A stretch of DNA of 64,000 bases from an uncultured Peptoniphilus sp. (lineage in GTDB: Bacteria; Bacillota; Clostridia; Tissierellales; Peptoniphilaceae): contig NZ_CALUAA010000008.1 of assembly GCF_943913915.1 (NCBI RefSeq), positions 11,563 through 75,562 of the forward strand, read 5' to 3'. Shown here in pieces: positions 55,737 through 63,946 of this stretch. Within the stretch, counting starts at the first letter, position 1, and each line of letters opens with the position of its first letter. The position numbers were made by a program, and so were the translations under genes. The notes beneath the pieces are model-generated. The model was not told the origin of the DNA. It saw only the letters and a program-made list of their open reading frames with translations, and did not search any database.

Positions 55737-56975
55737 ATGGAACGGGTAATATTACATTCTGACATGAACAGCTGCTACGCCTCCATCGAGATTCAAAAAA
55801 ATCCGGCCCTCCGCGGCAAGCCTGTGGTGGTCGGAGGAAATGAAGAAGATCGCCACGGCATTGTCCTCGCAAAAAGTCAGGAGGCGAAGGCTTACAATAT
55901 TCAAACCGGAGAGCCCCTTTGGGAGGCCCACAGGAAGTGCCCGAATCTTATCGTCGTACCCCCTCATTACGACGACTATTTGGATTTTTCCCGGCGGGCG
56001 CGAAAAATTTATTACGATTACACAAATCAGGTGGAGCCTTTCGGTCTCGACGAATGTTGGCTCGATGTCACCGGCTCTGCCCATCTCTTCGGAAGCGGAG
56101 AAACCATCGCCCATACTATCAAAGAGAGGATTAAAAGGGAGCTGGGGATTACGGTCTCCGTCGGCGTCAGCTTTACGAAGACTTTTGCGAAACTGGGAAG
56201 CGATATGAAAAAGCCCGACGCCGTAACGGTAATTCCGAAGGAGCGCTACCGCAGCATCGTCTATCCCCTGCCTGTGGAGAGTATGATCGGCATTGGACGG
56301 AAGACGAAGGAAAAGCTCAACCGCATCGGCATTATCACTTTGGGGGATTTGGCGCGCACAGATCCCATGCTTCTCAGGAAGCGGCTCGGCATCGTCGGGG
56401 TGAAGCTCTGGCAAAAGGTGCGAGGCCTAGATGAAGATCCCGTGGCCGATTACGATTACAGGCCGGAGATCAAAACCGTGGGCAACGGCATCACCTTGCG
56501 GGAAGATCTTTTAAACGACGTGGAAGTGCGGCGAATATTGCAAATTCTTTCATTAAAAGTATCTCGCCGACTTCGGGAATACGGGCTGGAGGCGGAGGGA
56601 ATCGACCTCCATTTAAAAGATTCCCATTTCGTGGGCCATAGCTTTCAAACGACTCTTCCCCATGGCGGGCAGACTTCTTTTCTGCTTCGAGACGGCGCCT
56701 TCGATCTCTATCGCTCCCGCTACGACGCTCGCCTTCCCGTTCGCGCCATTACGCTGCGCGCTATTCGCCTCGTGCCGGAGAAGCAGGCTATTCAGAGGGA
56801 TATGTTTTCCGATTATGAAAAGCGGAAAAAAGAAGAATCACTGGATAAAGCTCTTCACGGAATCAAGGCGCGCTACGGCGAGGGCGCCGTCACTTTTCTC
56901 GGACTACTGGAAGATACGAAAATGCCCTATCTTACTACCGACATCGTCACCTTGCCCAACGGGCGTCAACGTTAG
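55737..56975 (+). CDS. dinB: Y-family DNA polymerase (DinB / Pol IV type)
   Basis: A 412-residue translesion polymerase. HSDMNSCYASIE (7-18) has the first catalytic Asp (9), and LDECWLD (104-110) the Asp105/Glu106 pair. Fingers, thumb (GIGRKTKEKLNRIGI with the helix-hairpin-helix near 185) and little-finger (RPEIKTVGNGITL on) domains follow. No obvious C-terminal beta-clamp box is identified. It copies past damaged bases. ATG 55737 has AGAAAGG upstream. It is divergent from the XRE/ImmA genes and stands alone. I see no LexA-type GAACnnnnGTTC or CGAACnnnnGTTYG box upstream. Confidence 0.92.
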   Translation: MERVILHSDMNSCYASIEIQKNPALRGKPVVVGGNEEDRHGIVLAKSQEAKAYNIQTGEPLWEAHRKCPNLIVVPPHYDDYLDFSRRARKIYYDYTNQVEPFGLDECWLDVTGSAHLFGSGETIAHTIKERIKRELGITVSVGVSFTKTFAKLGSDMKKPDAVTVIPKERYRSIVYPLPVESMIGIGRKTKEKLNRIGIITLGDLARTDPMLLRKRLGIVGVKLWQKVRGLDEDPVADYDYRPEIKTVGNGITLREDLLNDVEVRRILQILSLKVSRRLREYGLEAEGIDLHLKDSHFVGHSFQTTLPHGGQTSFLLRDGAFDLYRSRYDARLPVRAITLRAIRLVPEKQAIQRDMFSDYEKRKKEESLDKALHGIKARYGEGAVTFLGLLEDTKMPYLTTDIVTLPNGRQR

Positions 56976-57015
56976 GGAGAAAGATATTTCTTTAACAAAA
57001 AATAAATGAAATATA

Positions 57016-57044
57016 TTGAATTGATTGTGATAGTCCGCTAAAAT
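57016..57044 (+). promoter_or_regulatory. Promoter of the ATP synthase operon
   Basis: TTGAAT (57016-57021), 17 bp, TAAAAT (57039-57044), about 30 bp before the first atp gene. Confidence 0.6.
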
Positions 57045-57075
57045 AGAAGCATGGTGGGATGAAAGGAGGATGCTC

Positions 57076-57276
57076 ATGAAAAAGTCGCCTTACACGGGCC
57101 TGGCCTTGATTACGCAAGTGGGACTCAATGTGTTGATTCCTATTTTGGGCTGTATGTTATTCGGTCTCTGGCTCGAAAAGAAGCTTGGAACAGACGGCAT
57201 TCTCCTCCTTATCTTTACTTTAATCGGCATCGCCGCCGGCATCGGCAATATTCTTCGACTCGGAAAAAAACTATGA
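57076..57276 (+). CDS. AtpZ/AtpI-like small membrane protein
   Basis: A 66-residue protein with two membrane helices (LALITQVGLNVLIPILGCML and GILLLIFTLIGIAAGIGNIL), like AtpZ, which often opens atp operons and helps assembly or Mg2+ handling. GGAGG sits seven bases before ATG 57076; an ATG two codons earlier is too close to the site. It overlaps the next gene by four bases (ATGA). Confidence 0.8.
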   Translation: MKKSPYTGLALITQVGLNVLIPILGCMLFGLWLEKKLGTDGILLLIFTLIGIAAGIGNILRLGKKL

Positions 57277-57659
57277 GGGATCGATTTACTAACGAATACA
57301 TTGCCATCGCATTCGGTGTGATGCTCTTCGTCTCGGGGATGATGATTTTGCTTGTGAAGAACTGGAAGCCCTATGTAGGGGGCTGGATCTTCGGCTGTCT
57401 CATCGCCATGGCGATGTTCAAACTAATGTTTTTCACGTTCTCCCGGGCGGTGGAGAAGACGGAAAGAGGTGCATCGATATTTGTCAGCGCGCACTATCTT
57501 TTACGTCTGACTCTTTACGCCGTCGTCCTCGCCGTTTCGGCGAAGGCGGAGTATTTGAGCTTGGCGACGACCTTCTTCGGTCTGTTGACCATGAAATACG
57601 TGATCTTAATTAGGAACATGTTCGACTATCTTCGCAGTAAGAAAGGAGGGCGCTTTTGA
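57273..57659 (+). CDS. atpI: ATP synthase subunit I (AtpI family)
   Basis: A 128-residue protein with four membrane helices. In atp operons a gene of this length and topology between atpZ and atpB encodes subunit I, which helps assemble the c-ring; the VGGWIFGCLIAMAMFKLMFF helix fits. It starts at ATG 57273 overlapping the previous gene (ATGA) and ends in ATGA-like overlap with atpB (57656). Family call rests on context and topology more than on motifs. Confidence 0.72.
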   Translation: MRDRFTNEYIAIAFGVMLFVSGMMILLVKNWKPYVGGWIFGCLIAMAMFKLMFFTFSRAVEKTERGASIFVSAHYLLRLTLYAVVLAVSAKAEYLSLATTFFGLLTMKYVILIRNMFDYLRSKKGGRF

Positions 57660-58381
57660 AACGTGGCATTGTCTTCCATGCGGGGGGACAGGAAATCTGG
57701 CTCCACGAATCGCTGTTTACGACTTTTGTCATCGTCGTAGTGCTTACGATTCTGAGCCTGTATATTCACTCGAAAATAAAAAAGGCCGATATCCACGATA
57801 AGCCTACGGGTATCTTACACATTGTGGAAATCGCCGTCGACGCCATTAACGGGCTTACGACCCAAACCATGGGCAAGCATAATCTAGGTTTTGCGCCTTA
57901 TATGCTCACCTTGGCCGCCTTTTTATTTTGCGCAAACCTATCGGGCCTTTTGGGCTTTGTACCGCCGACGAGCGATTACAATGTAACCTTGGCTCTTGCG
58001 CTTATAACTTTTGTCATGATCCACTTTTTCTCGGTGAAGACAAAGGGGATCGGCGGTTATTTAAAACAATACGCCGAGCCCATCGCCATTTTAACGCCGA
58101 TCAATATTTTAGGAGAGCTGGCCAATCCGGTGTCTTTGAGTTTCCGTTTATTCGGTAATATTTTAAGCGGCGTGTTAATTATGAGCTTGGTCTACCAAGG
58201 CCTGGGCCTGATTTCCCAATTTTTAATCCCCATCGTCGCATGGCCCCTGCACGGTTATTTCGACGTATTCAGCGGATTATTGCAAACCTTCATTTTCGTC
58301 ATGTTGTCGATGACTTATATCAACTCCAATATGGCAGATCCTGAAGAGATTGCCGCACGCAAGGCGGCGAAGCGGTCGTAA
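57656..58381 (+). CDS. atpB: ATP synthase F0 subunit a
   Basis: A 241-residue membrane protein with about five or six helices. LANPVSLSFRLFGNILSG (about 162-179) has the conserved Arg (FR) that faces the c-ring carboxylates, and the last helix, LLQTFIFVMLSMTYI, the family Q/F motif. It forms the ion half-channels. The start at 57656 (TTGAAA) overlaps the preceding gene. Its ion, H+ or Na+, is set with subunit c, which looks Na+-type here. Confidence 0.93.
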   Translation: MKRGIVFHAGGQEIWLHESLFTTFVIVVVLTILSLYIHSKIKKADIHDKPTGILHIVEIAVDAINGLTTQTMGKHNLGFAPYMLTLAAFLFCANLSGLLGFVPPTSDYNVTLALALITFVMIHFFSVKTKGIGGYLKQYAEPIAILTPINILGELANPVSLSFRLFGNILSGVLIMSLVYQGLGLISQFLIPIVAWPLHGYFDVFSGLLQTFIFVMLSMTYINSNMADPEEIAARKAAKRS

Positions 58382-58414
58382 AATATAAATAAAACAGCAT
58401 AGGGAGGAAATAGT

Positions 58415-58672
58415 ATGCAAATCACAAGTGAAGCGTTTATTTTAGGTTGTTCCGCCATCGGCGCGGGCTTAGCAGTTATTGCAGGTATCGGCCCCGGTAT
58501 CGGTCAAGGTTATGCGGCAGGTCAAGCGGCATCAGCTGTAGGTCGTCAACCGGAAGCGAAGGGCGACATCGTTCAAACCATGTTGCTCGGTCAAGCCGTC
58601 GCCGAGACCACCGGTATTTACGGTCTCGTTATCGCCATTATCTTATTATTCGTAAAACCCTTATTAGGATAA
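58415..58672 (+). CDS. atpE: ATP synthase F0 subunit c, Na+-type ligand pattern
   Basis: An 85-residue hairpin of two membrane helices. Residues Gln31, Val62, Glu64, Thr65, Thr66 and Tyr69 (GIGQGYAAG and AVAETTGIYG) match, shifted by one, the Na+-binding set Q32, V63, E65, S66, T67 and Y70 known from Ilyobacter tartaricus. The only change is Ser to Thr. This strongly suggests a sodium-driven c-ring. AGGGAGG precedes ATG 58415. The loop RQPEAKGD contacts the F1 stalk. Confidence 0.95.
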   Translation: MQITSEAFILGCSAIGAGLAVIAGIGPGIGQGYAAGQAASAVGRQPEAKGDIVQTMLLGQAVAETTGIYGLVIAIILLFVKPLLG

Positions 58673-58709
58673 GACCGGGAAACAGAACCACACGAAAGGA
58701 GTTGTCCCT

Positions 58710-59210
58710 ATGGAAATTTTTGTCGTGCCGGATCTATGGAATGTCTTGGCACAATGGGGCGCCACCCTCATCCTGTTTCTCGTCATTCGCCATTTCGTCT
58801 ATCAACCGATGAACGACTTTTTGGCGAAGCGGCAAGCGTCCATCGCCTCTGATATCGAGGAAGCACAAGCAGAACGCGTGGAAGCGGAACGCTTAAAGTC
58901 CGATTATGAACAAAAATTGAGAGACGCCAAAGAAGAAGGTACCGAGATCATCGAAAAATCCCGAGAACGCGGTCGCGAACTTGAGAAGTCCGCTGCTGAA
59001 GAAGCGCAGGCCCGTGCGGAGGCCATGATCGAAAAGGCCAAAGCCGATATCGAACGGGAAAAGGCGAAGGCGCGCCAAGATGTGCAAAATGAAACATCGG
59101 ATCTCGCCGTCATGATCGCCGAAAAACTTTTAAACGATACCATCGATGAAAAGCACAACGACGAACTGATCAATGGCCTGATCCAAGATATGGAGAAGCG
59201 CCATGTTTGA
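58710..59210 (+). CDS. atpF: ATP synthase F0 subunit b
   Basis: A 166-residue peripheral-stalk subunit: one N-terminal membrane helix (about 8-28, WNVLAQWGATLILFLVIRHF) followed by a long charged coiled coil rich in Glu, Ala, Arg and Lys, ending VAEKLLNDTID-like. It dimerises to hold the F1 head still. AAAGGAG lies upstream of ATG 58710. It overlaps atpH by eight bases. Only one b gene is present, so a homodimer is expected. Confidence 0.92.
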   Translation: MEIFVVPDLWNVLAQWGATLILFLVIRHFVYQPMNDFLAKRQASIASDIEEAQAERVEAERLKSDYEQKLRDAKEEGTEIIEKSRERGRELEKSAAEEAQARAEAMIEKAKADIEREKAKARQDVQNETSDLAVMIAEKLLNDTIDEKHNDELINGLIQDMEKRHV

Positions 59211-59733
59211 TGAAGCGATTACCAAATACAGTGTCGCCCTCTATGAAGTGGCATTGGAACAAGATGATTTCATGCTCGACGATTTGGACACCGTGCGCGC
59301 AGCATACGAAAACAGCGATTTAAAGCTGGCTCTTATGCATCCGCGCATCGGCAACCCAAAAAAGCGCGAGATCATCGAAGGTATTTTCGCTCAAGATATC
59401 CCGGCGACCCTTTTAAATTTTCTCTTTGTCCTTTCGGACAATAAGAGAAGCTATCTCGTCGCCGAGATTTTAAATGCCTATGAAGATCTTTGCTACGAGG
59501 AGAGAAATATCGAGCGCATCCTCGTATTAACGCCCTTTGAACTTTCAGAGGATAAACTCCGCGCCATAGGAGATGCCTATAAGGGCGCCCGGGGCGGAGA
59601 TGTGGAAGTGCGTCAGAGAATCGATAAGAGCCTGATCGGCGGGGTCAAACTCGTAACCGATCACGGCGTCGTCGATCGCTCGATTCATAGACAGCTTAAC
59701 GATCTTAAGCGAGCCCTTAAACACAATGCATAG
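59203..59733 (+). CDS. atpH: ATP synthase F1 subunit delta
   Basis: A 176-residue delta subunit. The N-terminal six-helix domain begins ITKYSVALYEVALEQDDF; the C-terminal segment IDKSLIGGVKLVTDHGVVDRSI (about 144-165) is the family signature (DxSLIGG). It links the stalk to the top of the alpha3beta3 head. ATG 59203 overlaps atpF by eight bases. Twelve bases separate it from atpA. Confidence 0.93.
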   Translation: MFDEAITKYSVALYEVALEQDDFMLDDLDTVRAAYENSDLKLALMHPRIGNPKKREIIEGIFAQDIPATLLNFLFVLSDNKRSYLVAEILNAYEDLCYEERNIERILVLTPFELSEDKLRAIGDAYKGARGGDVEVRQRIDKSLIGGVKLVTDHGVVDRSIHRQLNDLKRALKHNA

Positions 59734-59744
59734 AGAGGTGAGAT

Positions 59745-61244
59745 ATGAATCTGAGATCAAAAGAGATCAGCTCCGTCATTCGGGAGCAGATCAAAAATTA
59801 TAATGTAGATTTGGTCATGGAAGATGTGGGCACCGTCATCGAAGTCGGAGACGGCATCGCCCGTATTTTCGGACTGGAAAATGCAAAGGCCGGCGAACTG
59901 ATCGAATTCCCCGGAGAAATCTATGGCATGGTACAAAACCTTGAAGTAGGTAATGTGGGCGTCGTCTTATTAGGTGATGCCGACATTAAAGAAGGGGACG
60001 AAGTTAAGGCCACGGGTAAAGTAGTGCAAGTTCCCGTCGGCGAAGGCCTTCTAGGTAGAGTCGTCAACGCACTGGGTGCGCCCATCGACGGCAAAGGGGA
60101 TTACCCTTATGAAAAGACCATGCCCATTGAAAAAATCGCCCCCGGCGTCATTACGAGAGAATCGGTTAACGTTCCCCTTCAAACGGGAACCAAGGCTATC
60201 GACGCCCTCTTCCCCATCGGTCGGGGCCAACGGGAGCTGATTATCGGCGACCGTCAAACGGGTAAAACCGCCATTGCCATCGACGCCATTATCAATCAAA
60301 AAGATACGGACGTCATTTGTATTTACGTGGCCATCGGCCAAAAGACCTCGACGGTGGCACAAATCGTCGATACTTTAGAACAATACGACGCCATGGATCA
60401 CACCGTCGTCGTCGCGGCGACGGCTGCGGAACTTTCGCCTATTCAATACATCGCCCCCTACGCCGGCGTTACCATGGCGGAAGAATTTATGGCACAGGGT
60501 AAAGACGTGCTCATCGTCTACGACGACTTATCCAAGCACGCCGTAGCCTACAGAACCATGAGTCTTCTTTTACGTCGTCCGCCGGGACGTGAAGCGTTCC
60601 CCGGCGACGTATTCTATCTCCACTCGAGACTTCTCGAGCGCGCTGCCCGTATGAGCAAGGAATTCGGTGGCGGATCCATTACAGCTCTTCCCATTATCGA
60701 AACACAGGCAGGGGACATTTCCGCCTATATTCCCACCAACGTCATCTCTATTACCGACGGGCAAATCTTCCTGGAAACGGATATGTTCTTTGCAGGGCAA
60801 CGTCCGGCGATCAACACCGGTCTTTCCGTATCCCGTGTCGGCGGCGCGGCGCAGACAAAAGCCATTAAGAAAGTTTCAAGCTCTATGAAATTAGATTTGG
60901 CTCAGTACCGCGACCTGGCATCTTTCGCCCAATTCGGTTCGGAGCTGGATAAAGAAACCCGTCGCACATTGGCTCAAGGGGAACGGATGATGCGCGTTCT
61001 GCGTCAGCCCCAATACCAACCGATGAAGCTCGAACATCAGGTGCTCGTGCTCTATGCGGTAACTGAGGGCTATATGCTCGATGTGGACGTGGAAAAAGTT
61101 TCCGAATTTGAAGAAGAATACATCCTCTTTGTGGAAAACAATTATCCCCACATCGTGGAACAGTTGGAAAAAGAAAAAGACTTAACGCCGGAGATTGAAG
61201 AGGCCATCAAAGAAAGTCTCGTCGAATTTAAGAAGACGAAATAG
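59745..61244 (+). CDS. atpA: ATP synthase F1 subunit alpha
   Basis: A 499-residue non-catalytic nucleotide-binding subunit. GDRQTGKTAIA (about 168-178) is the Walker A loop, LIVYDDLSKHAVAYR the Walker B region, and the family signature PAINTGLSVSRVGGAAQ near 362-378 contains the arginine finger. Length is normal. AGAGGTG precedes the ATG. It stands in the standard F1 order delta-alpha-gamma-beta-epsilon. Confidence 0.97.
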   Translation: MNLRSKEISSVIREQIKNYNVDLVMEDVGTVIEVGDGIARIFGLENAKAGELIEFPGEIYGMVQNLEVGNVGVVLLGDADIKEGDEVKATGKVVQVPVGEGLLGRVVNALGAPIDGKGDYPYEKTMPIEKIAPGVITRESVNVPLQTGTKAIDALFPIGRGQRELIIGDRQTGKTAIAIDAIINQKDTDVICIYVAIGQKTSTVAQIVDTLEQYDAMDHTVVVAATAAELSPIQYIAPYAGVTMAEEFMAQGKDVLIVYDDLSKHAVAYRTMSLLLRRPPGREAFPGDVFYLHSRLLERAARMSKEFGGGSITALPIIETQAGDISAYIPTNVISITDGQIFLETDMFFAGQRPAINTGLSVSRVGGAAQTKAIKKVSSSMKLDLAQYRDLASFAQFGSELDKETRRTLAQGERMMRVLRQPQYQPMKLEHQVLVLYAVTEGYMLDVDVEKVSEFEEEYILFVENNYPHIVEQLEKEKDLTPEIEEAIKESLVEFKKTK

Positions 61245-61255
61245 GAGGTTTTCCA

Positions 61256-62110
61256 ATGGCATCTACGAGAGAGATCAAACGGCGTATACGCGGAATTAAT
61301 AATATTTTACAGATAACGAAAGCCATGGAAATGGTGTCGACGGCGAAACTCCGCCGCGCGCGGGTTCGCCTCGAAAAGACCAGACCCTATTTTCAAACCG
61401 TGGTAGACGATATCCAAAACATTCTCGCCATCGTAGGCGAAGGCCATCCCCTCTTGAAAAAGCGGGACGAGAAGACGGCGCTTTACATCGTCATCACATC
61501 GGACAAAGGCTTGGCGGGGGGATACAATGCCAATATTCAGCGCTTGGCTGAAAAAACCATGGCAGATGCTTCCTCAAATTCCAAGTTGATGGTCGTAGGT
61601 ATAAAGGCGCGAGATTATTTTGAACGCAGGGATTACGATATTGCAGGCGCCTATATAGGTCTGAGTGATGAACCGACTTATCGCGATGCGAGAAGCTTAG
61701 CCTCAAAAGCTGTGGAACTTTACAGAAGCGGCGAAGTAGATTCCATCCGCATGATCTATACGGAATTTGAATCTACCATCAGCTATAAGCCGAAAGTCTT
61801 ACAGCTTCTCCCTTCGGAAGATTTAAAAGCCAAAGAGGGAAGGGTAGTAAAAGACAGCATCGAATTTGAGCCGTCTCCCGAATCCGTATTGGATTATCTC
61901 ATTCCCATGTATGTGGAAACGGCTATTTTCGGCGCTCTCATCGAGGCGGCGGCATCGGAACAAGGTTCCCGCCGCGTGTCCATGGAAAATGCATCGGACA
62001 ATGCCTACGATATGATCGACGATCTTGAAACGAACTATAACCGCGCAAGACAAGCAGCGATTACCAGCGAAATCACCGAAATCGTCTCAGCTGCGGACGC
62101 AGTACAATAG
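61256..62110 (+). CDS. atpG: ATP synthase F1 subunit gamma
   Basis: A 284-residue central rotor shaft. The N-terminal ASTREIKRRIRGINNILQITKAMEMVSTAKLRRA and C-terminal helix MENASDNAYDMIDDLETNYN form the coiled coil that turns inside the F1 head; SDKGLAGGYNANI near 81-93 is a conserved segment. AGGAGG precedes ATG 61256. Thirteen bases separate it from atpD. No inserted regulatory segment is present. Confidence 0.96.
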   Translation: MASTREIKRRIRGINNILQITKAMEMVSTAKLRRARVRLEKTRPYFQTVVDDIQNILAIVGEGHPLLKKRDEKTALYIVITSDKGLAGGYNANIQRLAEKTMADASSNSKLMVVGIKARDYFERRDYDIAGAYIGLSDEPTYRDARSLASKAVELYRSGEVDSIRMIYTEFESTISYKPKVLQLLPSEDLKAKEGRVVKDSIEFEPSPESVLDYLIPMYVETAIFGALIEAAASEQGSRRVSMENASDNAYDMIDDLETNYNRARQAAITSEITEIVSAADAVQ

Positions 62111-62123
62111 GAAGAAGGTCTGT

Positions 62124-63539
62124 ATGCAAGAGAATTTAGGAAAAATCTGCCAGGTCATCGGACCGGTGGTGGATATAGAATTTGACCCGGAACGCTTACC
62201 GAGTCTTTTAAGCGCCATTACCATTCAAAATGGCGACGAACAACTAACGGTGGAAGTGGCTCAGCATATCGGCGACGATGTGGTGCGCTGCATCGCCCTG
62301 GGCGCCACCGACGGTTTAAGAAGGGGCATGGAAGCCCTGGATACCGGCGGTGCCATTTCCGTTCCCGTAGGGAAAGCGACCCTCGGGAGAATGTTTAATG
62401 TTTTAGGTGAGCCCATCGACAGCAAACCCGTTCCCTCCGATGCGGAACACATGCCCATTCACAGAAAAGCTCCCACATTCGACGAGCAAGATACGGGCAA
62501 CGAAGTGTACGAAACGGGGATCAAGGTCATCGACCTCTTATGCCCCTACGCCAAGGGCGGGAAGATCGGCCTCTTCGGCGGCGCCGGCGTCGGCAAGACC
62601 GTCTTGATTCAAGAGCTGATCCACAACATCGCCCAAGAACACGGCGGCATCTCTGTCTTTACAGGCGTCGGAGAACGTACCCGCGAAGGGAACGACCTTT
62701 ACTACGAAATGATCGAATCCGGCGTTATCGACAAGACCGCCCTCGTGTTCGGTCAAATGAACGAGCCGCCGGGAAGTCGGATGCGCGTCGCCTTGACGGG
62801 CCTTACCATGGCGGAATATTTTAGAGACGAAGCGGGGCAGGACGTGCTCCTCTTTATTGACAATATCTACCGCTTCACCCAAGCGGGCAGTGAGGTATCG
62901 GCCCTCCTCGGCCGTATGCCTTCGGCGGTAGGTTACCAGCCCACCCTGGCTACGGAAATGGGCGCCCTTCAAGAGCGCATCACTTCGACGAAAAAGGGAT
63001 CCATCACATCGGTACAAGCGGTTTACGTGCCCGCCGACGACTTAACCGACCCGGCACCGGCCACGACCTTTAACCACTTGGACGCCACCACTGTCTTGTC
63101 TCGTGACATTGCGAGCATGGGTATTTATCCGGCGGTCGACCCCTTGGATTCCACCAGTCGAATCCTAGACCCGAATGTGGTCGGGGAAGAGCATTATGAA
63201 ACGGCGCGTCGCGTGCAGGAAGTGCTTCAGGAATACAAAGATCTTCAAGATATTATCGCCGTTTTAGGCCTTGAAGAACTTTCCGAGGAACAGCGCACCA
63301 CCGTCGCCCGCGCCCGTAAGATTCAACGCTTCCTTTCCCAACCCTTCAGCGTCGCCAGCCAATTTACAGGCATCGACGGCCAATATGTGCCCATTGAGGA
63401 CACGGTAAAGGGCTTTAAGGAAATTTTAGACGGCGCATACGACGAGCTTCCCGAGTCCGCCTTCTTGTTTGCAGGCTCCATCGAAGATGTTATAGCAAAA
63501 GCTGAGAAGATGGAAAGTGAAGAAGGAGATAAGGCATGA
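62124..63539 (+). CDS. atpD: ATP synthase F1 subunit beta
   Basis: A 471-residue catalytic subunit. GGAGVGKTVLIQEL (about 152-165) is the P-loop, GERTREGNDLYYEM has the catalytic Glu, and LLFIDNIYRFTQAGSEVSALLG is the Walker B region, with DNIYRF where most have DNIFRF. In the DELSEED lever region it reads LEELSEEQ. I start at ATG 62124 behind GAAGAAGG; a longer frame from inside atpG is not credible. It overlaps atpC by four bases. Confidence 0.97.
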   Translation: MQENLGKICQVIGPVVDIEFDPERLPSLLSAITIQNGDEQLTVEVAQHIGDDVVRCIALGATDGLRRGMEALDTGGAISVPVGKATLGRMFNVLGEPIDSKPVPSDAEHMPIHRKAPTFDEQDTGNEVYETGIKVIDLLCPYAKGGKIGLFGGAGVGKTVLIQELIHNIAQEHGGISVFTGVGERTREGNDLYYEMIESGVIDKTALVFGQMNEPPGSRMRVALTGLTMAEYFRDEAGQDVLLFIDNIYRFTQAGSEVSALLGRMPSAVGYQPTLATEMGALQERITSTKKGSITSVQAVYVPADDLTDPAPATTFNHLDATTVLSRDIASMGIYPAVDPLDSTSRILDPNVVGEEHYETARRVQEVLQEYKDLQDIIAVLGLEELSEEQRTTVARARKIQRFLSQPFSVASQFTGIDGQYVPIEDTVKGFKEILDGAYDELPESAFLFAGSIEDVIAKAEKMESEEGDKA

Positions 63540-63931
63540 TCGATTTGCGCCTCGTAACACCCTATGCGGACGGTTTCGAGCGAAGAGTCGATAAAATTAT
63601 CGTCCGCGGCATTATGGGGGATATGATGCTTATGAAAGGTACCGCCCCCATCGTTACCCCTCTGGCTTACGACGCCGTCCGCGTCTTCGAAAATGGAGAA
63701 GAGAAGAAAGCCGTCGTCCACGGCGGTTACGTCTCCATGAAAGACGACGTCTGCACCATCGCCACGACCGCATTCGAATGGACCGACGACATTGACCGGG
63801 AACGGGCCGAAGCGGCGAAGAAACGAGCGGAGGAAGAATTAAAAGCGGCGGAAAGCGAGGAAAGAATCAAAGAAACCCAATTGGCTCTTTTCCGTGCCCT
63901 CGCCCGTTTGCGACACGGGAGACGTCGCTAG
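63536..63931 (+). CDS. atpC: ATP synthase F1 subunit epsilon
   Basis: A 131-residue subunit with an N-terminal beta sandwich (LRLVTPYADGFERRVDKIIV, GDMMLMKGTAPIVTPL) and a C-terminal helical hairpin of charged Ala/Glu/Lys residues. It couples the rotor to the c-ring and can inhibit ATP hydrolysis. It starts at 63536 in an ATGA overlap with atpD. The gene ends 15 bp before an insertion-sequence end, so the operon's own terminator is either displaced or missing from the window. Confidence 0.9.
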   Translation: MIDLRLVTPYADGFERRVDKIIVRGIMGDMMLMKGTAPIVTPLAYDAVRVFENGEEKKAVVHGGYVSMKDDVCTIATTAFEWTDDIDRERAEAAKKRAEEELKAAESEERIKETQLALFRALARLRHGRRR

Positions 63932-63946
63932 AGGAGAACACGTATA

